From positions 2,170,001 through 2,234,000 of the forward strand of contig CM074762.1 in the NCBI GenBank assembly GCA_037355855.1: 64,000 nt of DNA, given 5' to 3'. A model generated the notes under the pieces. It searched no databases. It was not told the origin of the DNA and worked only from the letters and a program-made list of their open reading frames with translations. Origin of the DNA: Pseudo-nitzschia pungens (taxonomy: Eukaryota; Bacillariophyta; Bacillariophyceae; Bacillariales; Bacillariaceae). The position numbers and the translations under genes are program-made. Below are positions 1 through 9,957 of the stretch, one piece after another (the stretch's first letter is position 1; every line of letters starts with the position of its first letter).

Positions 1-3000
1 CCCAAACTCCACATGTCACAACAAACGTCATAAGCAGGTCGATGCTCTAGAATTTCTGGTGCGACATAGCCTTCAGTTCCACATTGGGTTCTCAAAGAAT
101 TTGGAAATGTCACCTTTTTCGCGTATCCGAAGTCGCTAATCTTCACGTCAGTATCACTGTTTGCTTTCAGCAAAAGGTTTTCCGGCTTTAGGTTCCTGTT
201 CGCTATCTTCCTTTTGTGGCAGTAGGCTAGGCCCAGAAGTAACTTTCGAGTAACTTCTTTGGCATCGAATTCTGTGTAATAGTGTTTTTCAATTATCCTA
301 TCGATCAAATCTCCACCCTTCATACATTCCAGTACCAAAAAGGTATAGTCAGGTTCATCAAATACATTGTGTAACTTCACGATGTGCTCACAACCTGACA
401 CCTCTTGTAAAGCGGCAATTTCGTCGTGCAATGCGACAGCATCGCTAGGATGTAGATCATTGCGTTCAATTCGTTTTGCAGCAAACAACTGGTTTGTTTT
501 CTTCATCATAACTTCATGTACCACAGAAAATGAACCACTACCAATCTACGGGATACGAAAATTAGGTGTTCAGATGTTGTGAGAGGAAAAGGAAAAACCA
601 TCACGCTTCGCTATGCTCAATCCACAACAACTATGCTGAAGGGATTACCCAATTTACTCACTTGTGATCCCCACACGAACAAATCGTGAAACGCTGCGTC
701 CTCTCTGTCACATAACGTTGGAATTCTTACTGGGGTTGCGACAGAAATGCTGGAGTCATCGCTCTTGAACATTCCAGCAATCGACAAAAATTTGTTTGGT
801 GCAAGAATTGCACTGGCGGCCGCTTTCACCTTCTGGGTAGGTTGCAATGTTTCACGTATTGAATTTTGTGCCAAAGACAAGTCTCTTAGGACCAGGCGTT
901 CTTCTTCTGTTTCCATCCACTTGCACGACAAGGCCTCCGCTGCAGAGATCCGTTGTCTGGGATCAACCAAAAGCATATATGAAATCATCTCTTTTGCGGA
1001 ATCTGAAATTTCACCCCAGTATTCTTCATGGAATTCGTATTCTCCGCGTAAGATCTCGAAACCTAAGTTTTCGTTCACTCCCTCGAAGGGAGGATAGCCC
1101 CCCAGAAGAAAGTATGTAAAAACTCCAAGCGACCAAATGTCACATCGTTGATCGTAGCCCTGCACTCGGTGATCTAGGATTTCTGGAGCAACGTAATTTG
1201 GTGTCCCGCACAATGTCTGAAGACAATATTCGTGTGTAATCTTCTTGGCAAACCCAAAGTTTGCGACTCTCACGCTTGTGTCATCACCCTCCTCGTATAA
1301 AAACACATTTTGCGGCTTGATGTCTCTATGTGCGATCTTTTTCCTGTGGCAGTAATCGATTGCGGTAAACACAGTTTTGCATACCTCACGAGCCTCTCGT
1401 TCTGTGTATACTTCTTTTTCGTCGATGCGCAACAACAGATTCCCACCTTTCATTTCTTCGAAAACCAAATATTTATGTCCCGGATTATTCCTCTCTTCAA
1501 ATACATCCAAAAGACGTATAATATGTGGACCACCGCGCAATAATTTGAGGGATGCAATTTCGTCTTCGATAGTCTTTCGAGCGTTTTGTTCTAGTTTCGT
1601 CAAATTTACGTGTTTGACATCGTACGACAACTGGGTCTGATTGCGGACACATCGGTGAACGGAAGAGTAATCATCTTCTCCCAACAATTCACCTACCCAA
1701 TAAAACTTTTCAAAAGGCTTACCAGATGGAGAGTCTGCTATGAACTTCGCATGGCCATACCTAGTTCCTGTTGTCATGTATGACATGTACGATACGGTTG
1801 AATCTTGTCGCTTCTTTTCGAGGTAATTTGAAAAATCGTCATTCAGCTGCTGTAGACGGTCAGTGGCCATCAACTGCAATCAATGTTGGATTGGAACATG
1901 GCCCAAAAAGGGATATCGATAATGAGAATAACATCATGATGGATTTTTCAACTGAGGTTTCTACTGTAGCGTTTTGGGATTGCGAATCCTAACCTGACAA
2001 AAAGGACTCAATCCCGATGTTGTACTTCCACATGCAAACATTACGAAACTTACAGTTTGAACGGCCGCTTTCATCTTCCGTTTCGCCTGGAGTTTATCCA
2101 CAATCCCATCGAGTTGCGCGTCTCGTGCAACTTCACTTTTAGCCATCCATCGGTGTTTTAAGCACTCCTCTGCCGTAAACCGCTTTCGTGGATCGATGGT
2201 CAAACATCGTGATATCAGGTCCTTAGCTCCGAAAGAAACACTCCCCCAACAACGAGGGTGGAAATCGTAAGCTGCATTCCTAGTCCGGTCGAAAACTCGA
2301 GCCTCGTTTCCGTTCTCATCGTCAAAGGGCAAATATCCACCGAGCAACAAAAACAAAATTGCGCCCACGCTCCAAATGTCGCACTGAACATCGTATGACG
2401 GAAAGCGCTCCAGAATCTCCGGTGCCAAATAGCCCGGCGTCCCGCACAGAGACCGACACCCGTTTTTGGAGGGAATTGACTTTGCAAACCCGAAATCTGC
2501 CAGTTTCACTGGGGTTAGCTTTGATTTGTCCTTTGATTTCAACAAAAGGTTCTCTGGCTTCAAATCTCGGTGGACTACTCGTCTCTCGTGCATGTATTTC
2601 AAAGCTTCCAACACACATCGAATCGAATCTCGAGCTTCTCGCTCCGTAAACGTTCGCTTTTCAATTATTCTGTCAAAAAGTTCACCACCCTCCATGAGTT
2701 CTATAACCAAATGGCATAGATTCGGTTTCCTTTTCCGTTTACCCTTTTTTTGGCTCTTGCCAGCTTTATACTCTTCATCTTCTTCTTTCTCTGGATCGAA
2801 AGTTGAATAAAATTCGTACAACTGAACAATATTCGGGCCTTCTCGCACCTTGAACATATTGTCGATTTCTTGTTTCAGGTGATCCTTGTCATTCCACATC
2901 ATTCTCGATCGGTCAACTTCTTTCACTGCGTAGACAGCGCCGGTTGGTTTGTGCGTCGCCAAGAAGACGTTTGCAAAAGCACCAAAACCAAGTTTCTGCC

Positions 3001-3895
3001 CTCTCAAATAAATATCGTCGAACGTCATGTCGGTAACAACTGTTTTCTCATCGGACGGTAAATCAGTAGCAAGTTGGCTGCGGGTGCTTTTGTTTGACAC
3101 AGTTACAATGGAGCGTTTTTCCATGTCCAAACTTGGTGCAACGGAGAATTCATCGTCGTCCAGTACCGTGGATGCAAGCGTGCGCATCGGTGTCGCCTCT
3201 GTAAGCGGTGAGACGAGGTCATCTCCAGCGTTGTTATAGTTGCCGGTGTTACCAATTAGCGACACAAGAGGTGGAGGAGGGGGTGGCGGAGCCGCTGCCG
3301 GTTTGGGACTCCTGGTCTTGTTTTTGTTCGCTGCCGTTGCTCCATTTTTCGTTGGCAGAGGCGAAAGCACGTCCTCGTCGACTGCCGCGTCAGAAGAAAA
3401 ACCAATCTCCGAGGCCGACGGCGCAGTTTTTGTATTCCTCGTTCTATCGGTCGGAATGTTCTCATCCATAAAGTACGGGACAAATGATTCCGATGAAACC
3501 GGAACTTTGAATTTATTATTAGCATTGGCTAAAGCGGAAGGTTTTTGCTTTTTCGGCTTGTTGACAAAAACGTTGTTCTTGTAGGGAGCAGGTGCTTGTG
3601 GCTTCGCTGTCGCCGGATTACTACTTTCGTTTGCTGTTTGTTTGGCATCAGATGACTTCAATTGAGGAGATGGCGATGGCGATACTGGAATTGAACCACT
3701 GTTATTATCGGTACTTGATTCACCAACTGTTGCCCGCTCGTTTTCGTTCGTTCTCGGCTTGCTACCGTCGGGAGCAGCAGAAGTTGCAGCATTGCCATTT
3801 TCAGGGCTACGGGTTTGTGGTTTGTTGTTTTCACCAAAAAACTCTTCCTTCCACCTGGCATCCATGTTCTGTTCTTTTGAAGAAGAACATCCCAT
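1..3895 (-). CDS. Triple CaM-kinase-like protein, N-myristoylated; 3' end beyond the window
   Basis: Three Ser/Thr kinase domains of the CaMK group lie in series and join in frame through two phase-0 introns. Exons are 3895-2054, 1873-662 and 545-1; introns 2053-1874 (GTAAGT...GCAG) and 661-546 (GTGAGT...GTAG). The protein begins MGCSSSK, a myristoylation/palmitoylation signal, then about 290 disordered residues with a Pro run. Kinase 1 (about 296-584) has K325, HRD Asp444 and DFG Asp467. It is followed by a basic helix (RKMKAAVQT, continuing LMATDRL across the intron) resembling the autoinhibitory/CaM-binding helix of CaMKII. Kinase 2 (about 673-960) keeps K701 and HRD Asp798 but reads NFG at 819 and has a poor glycine loop. 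A second such helix follows (KVKAAASAILA). Kinase 3 (from 1019) has K1042 and DFG Asp1156 but reads NRN at 1134-1136. Without splicing the first exon runs on to a stop at 1961, and the second to 617, so separate genes are the alternative. Confidence 0.78.
546..661 (-). other. Inferred phase-0 intron between kinase domains 2 and 3
   Basis: Donor GTGAGT at 661-656 and acceptor CCGTAG ending at 546 give a 116-nt intron with a pyrimidine-rich stretch (TTTTTCCTTTTCCTCTC). The downstream exon opens exactly at the glycine loop (IGSGSFSVV) of kinase 3. There is no room or ATG for a separate promoter and first exon between the two domains, which supports fusion. Confidence 0.75.
1874..2053 (-). other. 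Inferred phase-0 intron between kinase domains 1 and 2
   Basis: Donor GTAAGT at 2053-2048 and acceptor GCAG ending at 1874 give a 180-nt intron. Joining them continues the CaMKII-like regulatory helix (AAVQT then LMATDRL), which matches the corresponding uninterrupted helix after kinase 2. A nearer acceptor at 1994 would give a 60-nt intron and end the protein ten residues later. Confidence 0.68.
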
Positions 3896-5247
3896 CTTGT
3901 AATTTTATTCTTTAGTGCAGTGCTACGAGTAGTTCAGAAATGTTGAATAATTTCGACGTTTCGACCACTCAACGATGAATGTGAGAAGCAATGATTGCCA
4001 GAGCCCCGCAATTGGTTGGTCGTAGAAAGTGTTGATGGAAATAATGGCGACGGCTCTGGTTTGTCAACTTCGCTTAGTTCGTCCCTCGTCCCTCACCAAG
4101 AGTTTGCAATGGTCGACAAAAGTCTGTAATGTGTTGTTGCTGTAAGAGATTTACTTCTTTGTCTCTGTTACAAGTGATTATCTTTCTACCGATCACTTCA
4201 TCTCCATGAGGCTCCCCGTAGCAAAGTGAACGTGGAGATCTTTCTGTGCTCCGCGTTTTCAAAATGAATGAAAGTGAACGCACTCCGGAAGATGGTGCTA
4301 CAGGTTGCTACGTTAAAACCTTACTCTGTAAACCTTACCGTGCGAAAAATTGGAAGTGGTAAGGTTACGCGTAGGGGTCTACGAAGTAACCTTATCATTT
4401 TGAGACGAGAAAAGTCACGAACGAGAAGCGGTGCGTGACGCCTATTGGCGCGCGAAGTCAAAATCAAAGTTTTTTGAAAGCTTTGAGATTAGTATTATTT
4501 TGCCCAAATGTGTGACTGAATTTGTCGAAGGGTTTTTATTGCCCAGCTGACAGCAGATATCGAAAAGCGGGCACATTCTTCCCAAATTTTCGGTCCACCA
4601 AAAAATAATAATGCTTTAGTATCTTTGATGATAGTAATCGACCAAGAGGTCGTATCCGAATGCAAAACTGAAGTCTTAGCCGAATGACGATCGAACTACC
4701 GTACACCGTGATATTAGATGAAAAGAAGCAGGGTGGTGCAAAACCAATCAAAATTGATATCAACTTTCAAAATCTGTTGACCAGAGGAAACAGCTCTAGG
4801 TTAACTTCGTTAAAAGCTCGTGTTTTAATTATTTAAAAGACCAAATGTAATCTAATCGGAAGTACATCCGAAGTCCGAGTCAATAATCTAGATTACGCCA
4901 ATTCGAAGCAACGGTAGGCAACACTATGTATCGATAATTTTTTACTTATTTTACAGCGCTGTCTTGTACTGTACACAAAAAGGTCTGAACGTCGCGGTAT
5001 CTTCTCACCAAAAACTGATGGTGATAGGTTCAAACCCCAATTGACGTCGAAGATTCCCGAATACATCGTTTTTAAAACTAATAATGCAAGTGCCTGAAAT
5101 GTAGCCGAAAAAGGGAGATTGGACAACTGAATGTATCGACTCTTAGGTAACAAAACATAAAGCAGCGGATCAACCTGAGCCTAGTGCTTGCGGATGGTGC
5201 CACTGAAGGAGACAAAAGACAATAGCGTTGGGGTCTATTTTCTCCCT
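3896..5247. other. Intergenic, no gene seen
   Basis: The stretch holds the 5' flank of the kinase gene and the 3' flank of the J-like gene. Around 4310-4400 there is a cluster of AACCTTAC/GTAAGGTTAC words in both orientations. Open frames here are short and have no recognisable similarity. Confidence 0.6.
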
Positions 5248-6720
5248 TTAATTGTCAAGTAGTCGCTTAGCCTTGTTGATTTTTTTCGTCACTGCCTTAA
5301 TGTCCTTGTCCGTCAGAGTAAAGGCATTGAATACCTGATCAACACTAACCAAAGTGTCTTCACATGCACCGGATAATTCGTCCGTTATATTCTTGATGGT
5401 TTTGGATGCCGAGATGCAATGAAATGCTCCACCGCACGAGCCCCTTCCTGGGTAATCGTCATCGTAGTCCTTCGAGAAGATGCTCGCCGATGCAAACGTC
5501 TCTCCGTCATCGCCCATGAATGTTCGGGTGTCGTCGTCTCGTCGTGTGGTGTCGTCGTCATCGTCAATTGTGTCGTTATCGACGATTGCTCTTCGTCGGT
5601 TGATACTTCTTTGTTCTCCTCCTCGTTTTACGGCGTCATGGGGACTCTCACCATCGTAACCAGTAGTTTGGGAGGTAGAACTACGCATGGTAAAGTCGGG
5701 CCTAACGTCCTCTGTCTCTTCAATCAATTTACTGTTCCTACCGTGCATGTGACTTTCTTCGTTGTCAGTCATACTCAAATCGGTCCCATTTGTATCTATG
5801 CTGTCATTGAGGGGGAGATTGCTTTGTTGCACTTTGTTCTTTCGCTTTTTCCGGCCCCAAATGGACTTCCTGTTGTTTTCCGTTGATGGTTCTGCGTGCT
5901 TTTCTCGAAGTACTTCGGAATCGCTATCTCGGGTGGGGTGAGACGATGCCTGCTTCTGCTTTTGACGGCGCCTAGACTTGCGCGGGTTACGATCTTCATC
6001 ATCTTTTCGATCAACGTCGGCATCGTCCTCTGCCTTGCTACCACTGAACGAAGAGAATATAGGAGACGAGAAAGTAGACTTGATCCAATTCTTCGATTCC
6101 GAGGCGGAGGAAGCCGAAGCAGTCAGCCCGGGTTGCGATTCATTAGGTGATCTCGATGTCTCCGGGGGGTCAAAACTTTCCTCTTGCGAACCGTGCTGTT
6201 TGTTTCTGTTGCTTCTCGTCGAAGATCTAGAAGCGGTACTGTTGGACCGACTAATAGGTACGCTGCTGCCTGTAGTAGCCGAAGATCGCGCTTGCTGCAG
6301 AGTGTATTCAACACCCGAGTTATGGTATCGTCCTGCATTACCTGTGCGCTCCGAACGGATCTTGTCATAGGCTATTCGCAATTTTGGATCTGCCAAGATT
6401 CGCACGGCAAAAACGACCGATTCCATCTGTCGCTCGGCCAGGTATCGGCGCTTATCAATGCTTGCCAGCGACGCGGATGATGATGCTTGCGGCCCCCTGG
6501 CTGCAGCATCGATCTTTGCCAACATCGTGAAGAGCTCACTTCGTCGATCAAAGTAGGCTACTTGAATTTCGTCTTGGGTCGCCGTGATCGGCACCCGGAG
6601 GACATCTTCGTACAAATCGGCATTTCTTCCAAAGGTGTCATCGATGATCTGCAAGTCGAAATTCGGTCCGATAGACTTTTGTGCGTTAAAAGACAAATTT
6701 ACTTGCGTGGCACCTGTCAT
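5248..6720 (-). CDS. J-domain-like protein lacking the HPD motif
   Basis: A 490-residue single-exon protein with an ATG start. Residues about 33-122 (NADLYEDVLRVP...IAYDKIRSER) look like a J domain: LYEDVLRV matches helix I, DEIQVAYFDRRSELF helix II, and LADPKLRIAYDKIRSE helix III/IV. The loop HPD tripeptide needed to stimulate Hsp70 ATPase is not present; the position is occupied by RRSELF and an Ala/Ser-rich insertion. The centre is long, disordered, rich in Ser, Arg, Asp and Lys. The C-terminus (about 425-490) is a conserved-looking Cys-containing region ending in a Lys-rich helix (DKDIKAVTKKINKAKRLL). The family is known from DnaJ-like proteins; its role here is unknown. The 5' flank carries a short TTCCG repeat (6747-6763). 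Confidence 0.7.
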   Translation of the reverse strand: MTGATQVNLSFNAQKSIGPNFDLQIIDDTFGRNADLYEDVLRVPITATQDEIQVAYFDRRSELFTMLAKIDAAARGPQASSSASLASIDKRRYLAERQMESVVFAVRILADPKLRIAYDKIRSERTGNAGRYHNSGVEYTLQQARSSATTGSSVPISRSNSTASRSSTRSNRNKQHGSQEESFDPPETSRSPNESQPGLTASASSASESKNWIKSTFSSPIFSSFSGSKAEDDADVDRKDDEDRNPRKSRRRQKQKQASSHPTRDSDSEVLREKHAEPSTENNRKSIWGRKKRKNKVQQSNLPLNDSIDTNGTDLSMTDNEESHMHGRNSKLIEETEDVRPDFTMRSSTSQTTGYDGESPHDAVKRGGEQRSINRRRAIVDNDTIDDDDDTTRRDDDTRTFMGDDGETFASASIFSKDYDDDYPGRGSCGGAFHCISASKTIKNITDELSGACEDTLVSVDQVFNAFTLTDKDIKAVTKKINKAKRLLDN

Positions 6721-7000
6721 GATGACGTTCTCTCTCTCCCTTCTCAGTTCCGTTCCGTTCCGTTCTAGTTCGACAGCAATTGGTTTTCTTTGTCTCGGGG
6801 TAAATGGTGTCGAAAAAACGCTTTAGACGTCTCCAGTCACTTTGGTTTCAGACCGCCAATCTAGTTGCCAGCTCGAGATTTTACAATCACTGTTGTCTTC
6901 AACAATGACCTAGCAAACGATGATATATTCGATGCAATGCAAACGTTGCGAATAGATTGATGACAATTGTATTCACCTGTTCTGAATGGTCTTCACGGGT

Positions 7001-7423
7001 TTAGTGTAGTGTGTTTCCAATGGTTGCCCTCGGGAAACTTCCAAATTTTGGGCTTCCAATTACGATTGGACAGACATCTTCAAATGCGCGCATGTCGCTG
7101 CTCTTCACCTTATTCCTATGGTGCTCCTCTATGAAATATTTGACGTTGGGTGATCCATCCGTTCTATCAAACCTTAGCCTGCCCGCCGCTCGCAAGACGG
7201 TACGAATTTTTCGACTATCGGTTGAAACGTAAAAATAACCCCTTTTTTTCGTCAGCGCTCGAGCCGGGGCGCCAAAAGGATTCCCACCATCGTCACTTAC
7301 GGCGTTTTTGGGATTTATTACGATTGACTTTCTTCCAGTGGTATCGGTTAGAACGTCGGACTGGGTTATGTTTTTAAAATCATCCGACGGTTGGTTGGAG
7401 TAAGCCTTACGAAGAGAACGCAA
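7001..7423 (-). CDS. Possible exon or gene fragment, unrecognised
   Basis: An open frame of 140 codons without an ATG near its beginning (it opens on TTG). The composition is protein-like and not low in complexity (for example RTVLRAAGRLRFDR and VKYFIEEHHRNKV), unlike most chance frames in the surrounding repetitive DNA. No family is recognised. It could be an exon of a gene with an upstream first exon near 7440-7500, or a decayed gene. Confidence 0.25.
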   Translation of the reverse strand: MRSLRKAYSNQPSDDFKNITQSDVLTDTTGRKSIVINPKNAVSDDGGNPFGAPARALTKKRGYFYVSTDSRKIRTVLRAAGRLRFDRTDGSPNVKYFIEEHHRNKVKSSDMRAFEDVCPIVIGSPKFGSFPRATIGNTLH

Positions 7424-7840
7424 GAACCTCTACCAGGTAAGATTTGAGCGATTTATTTTAATCGTGCGATAAAACAGCCAAATTTATTACCACGAGAATC
7501 TGGTAACCTTACTTTTACTTCGTAATAACCTTACTCGTACTTAATCTTCGTCTTGAATTTTGTTAGATTTTTGTCATTACCGCAACTGCTACCGTAAGGT
7601 TACCACCACAGTATCCTATTGCGCCGATTACATGCGACTCAACCTTACCGTAAGTTACGATTTCGAACGAATTCATAACATAACCTGTACTACTACTACC
7701 GGTAGTAGCACTCGTTCGTGTTGTTGAGTATGAACTGCAAAACAACGACGGAGACAGGAAATAGATCATGTTGACAAGAATGTAGTACGAGTCACACTCA
7801 ATTCCACCACAAAGGAACGTTTGGTAATTGAGGAGGAGGC

Positions 7841-7869
7841 TAGTAGTAGTAGTAGTAGTAGTAGTAGTA
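7841..7869. repeat. (TAG)n microsatellite
   Basis: About ten tandem copies of TAG in intergenic DNA. Confidence 0.9.
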
Positions 7870-8102
7870 CTTCCTGTCAAGGCAATCCCCAACATTTTTA
7901 CACTCTTGTGGATTTGTTACTGCTACTCTTTTTGCAATCAGTGACGAAGAAGGTAATCTTACTACCACCAGTTCTCAAATTGAATCTGCAGAACAATGCA
8001 GATTTTTCCATTGTTGTATCACCAGTCCTTTACCCAGCAGAAAGAACACCTTTTACAAACTCCTCTTCAACAATATTAAATGCTTGTTTCTTTGAAATGC
8101 AT

Positions 8103-8232
8103 CCTAATAGTAGTAGTCCTACTAGTGCTACTATAGTAGTACGACTACTAGTACCAGCACTATCCTCCTTCTCCTCTCGCACCAAGAAGAAGAAGTACTA
8201 GTACTACTAGTAGTAGTACTACTAGTAGGATG
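8103..8232. repeat. ACTAGT/TAGTAG-rich self-complementary cluster
   Basis: Alternating TAGTAG, CTACTA and ACTAGT words on both sides of a purine-rich AAGAAGAAG stretch; the words are mutually complementary and could form small hairpins. Confidence 0.7.
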
Positions 8233-9039
8233 CCACCCTCGTCTGGGTTGTGGTAGTAGTAGTACGCCCTTCTTGAGTCTACTCACCCATTTGTTCCTTT
8301 TTGACGCGAGACTGCTTGTGCTAGTTTAAATTAGTACATATTGATAATTGCTGTCATCGGCTTCCGTATATGAGGGCTTCATCTGCATTCAGCTTCTCCG
8401 CAACCGAAACTCATGCCAGTTGCAAATACAAGTACATAAGATTACTGTACTACTGGTGGTATTGGCCTCTTAAAATCGTATTTTGAATATTGGGTAATTA
8501 CGATTTCAATGCCTTACCGTAATTACTAAGGTTACTTTTTTGTTGAGAATTGAGAACCTTATCCCTGAACAAGAGATGGATAAAACCTTACAACATCATA
8601 CATCACCTACCGGTAAGGTTAAAACCTTACTCAAAATACCGAACATCACCATCTCCCTCCAACATTTTGTACGCACGAGTAAGGTATAGTACGTAAGTTA
8701 CCTGTAGTATCCATTTCCGTACCAGTAAGATTACCTAGTAAGGTACGTAACCTTTCAAGGTTACTCGTACCAGAACGCTAATTACCGGTATGATTTTTTT
8801 TCGCATCCGTTTAGCTCTTCTTGTACACGTGCTGGCACTTAGGTACACATGCATGAGTCAGAAAATTCGTTTGTTGGGAAACGAAAGGAAACACTGTGAG
8901 ACGTCCCGCTTTGAAGCAATACGCACCACGACCGAGCCAGTGTGGGCTGGTGACTTCTACTGTACTACGAACTCCGCGAGAGAACGAGCGAGATACGCAA
9001 TGTCATCTTCTCTTCACTTTCTCATGATTCAATACTGAG

Positions 9040-9957
9040 ATGATGAAATCAGGATACTTGAGCCGGCTTCTTGCTGTTGCTGCCGTGGTTGGCCTCTCCA
9101 ACGGCTTCGCGCCACAATCCACTTCGACGGCGTTGAGGACGTTGCCGGTCACAACCTCCCCGTTGTCCCCGAGAGTTTCGTCTTCTTCGTTGAATGTTTG
9201 GAATCCGTTCGTGAAGGAAGAGGCATCATCCAGTGTTGTGGAAGTAGTCAAGGAAGATCCCCAACCCGGACCACTCGAAACCCAAAACTATGTTGCGGGG
9301 GCCGTTTGGATCGCACTCGTCGTATTTGCCGCTGCATTCGCTCCGGGAGATTTCAATTCTACCGCCGATACCGAATTGCTGAACACCCTGATCTCGCAAC
9401 CCTATCCTCGACCGCAAGGAATCAACGAACTCTGGTTCGCCATTTGGAATTGCTTCACCGTGGTTCCGGCCGTGCTCGCCGCACTGGAAGCGCCCGTGGG
9501 ACGCGGCCAGCGTCTCCCCGCCGCCCCCTTCCTGTTTGGATCCGCTGCCTTTGGTTACTTTTCTCTCGGGCCGTATTTTGCGACCAGGACCCCGCGGACG
9601 GACCCCGTGGACGTCGAAGACCTCGGGTGGGCGTCTCGAAACATTTTCGAAAACCGACTCTTTGGCGTCTTCCTCTCCGCGATTGCCATTTCGATCCCGT
9701 TCAGTTCCGGGCTGTTCGACTGCGATATTTCCGCCGCCTTTTCCGAGCTGACCGAGCTCGCCTCGACCTCCCGCTTTGTATCGATTGCGTTAACCGACAT
9801 TACCATCATGTCGCTCTTGGCCGGAGTGTTGGTCTCCGAAGACGCCAAACGAAGGGGATGGGAAGAGAAATCCGTCCCGTTGCTCGTTGCGTCGATTCTG
9901 CTGCCCGTCATCACTCCCTCTCTCTATCTTGTGGCCAGACCATCGCTCGAGGAGTAG
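9040..9957 (+). CDS. Plastid-targeted multi-pass membrane protein of unknown function
   Basis: A 305-residue single-exon protein with a double ATG start. Residues 1-21 form a signal peptide (LLAVAAVVGLSNG) followed by FAPQ, matching the diatom bipartite plastid signal in which Phe follows the cleavage site; a Ser/Thr-rich transit region follows to about 60. The mature part has about five hydrophobic segments: VAGAVWIALVVFAAAF, LWFAIWNCFTVVPAVLAAL, FLFGSAAFGYFSLG, FGVFLSAIAISIPF and the two near the C-terminus (ITIMSLLAGVLV; LLVASILLPVITPSLYLV). The pattern suggests a thylakoid or envelope protein of cyanobacterial descent, but I do not recognise the family. GC content is higher than the flanking DNA, as expected for a coding exon. 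Confidence 0.85.
   Translation: MMKSGYLSRLLAVAAVVGLSNGFAPQSTSTALRTLPVTTSPLSPRVSSSSLNVWNPFVKEEASSSVVEVVKEDPQPGPLETQNYVAGAVWIALVVFAAAFAPGDFNSTADTELLNTLISQPYPRPQGINELWFAIWNCFTVVPAVLAALEAPVGRGQRLPAAPFLFGSAAFGYFSLGPYFATRTPRTDPVDVEDLGWASRNIFENRLFGVFLSAIAISIPFSSGLFDCDISAAFSELTELASTSRFVSIALTDITIMSLLAGVLVSEDAKRRGWEEKSVPLLVASILLPVITPSLYLVARPSLEE

Larger units (their letters stand above)
6721..9039. other. Intergenic with TAG and ACTAGT arrays and GTAAGGTTAC words
   Basis: A 2.3-kb stretch with no clear gene. It holds a (TAG)n run, an ACTAGT/TAGTAG cluster and dense GTAAGGTT words (7500-7680, 8510-8780). One minus-strand open frame at 7001-7423 is listed separately. Confidence 0.6.

Noticed and set aside
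1961..2053. Readthrough tail of the first kinase exon as the true C-terminus
   Set aside because: The tail begins at a perfect GTAAGT donor and is unrelated to CaMK tails, whereas splicing to 1873 continues the regulatory helix; kept only as an alternative form.
5025..5045. GGTTCAAACCCC as a tRNA T-loop
   Set aside because: The flanking bases do not form a T-stem, and no anticodon or acceptor stem can be built.
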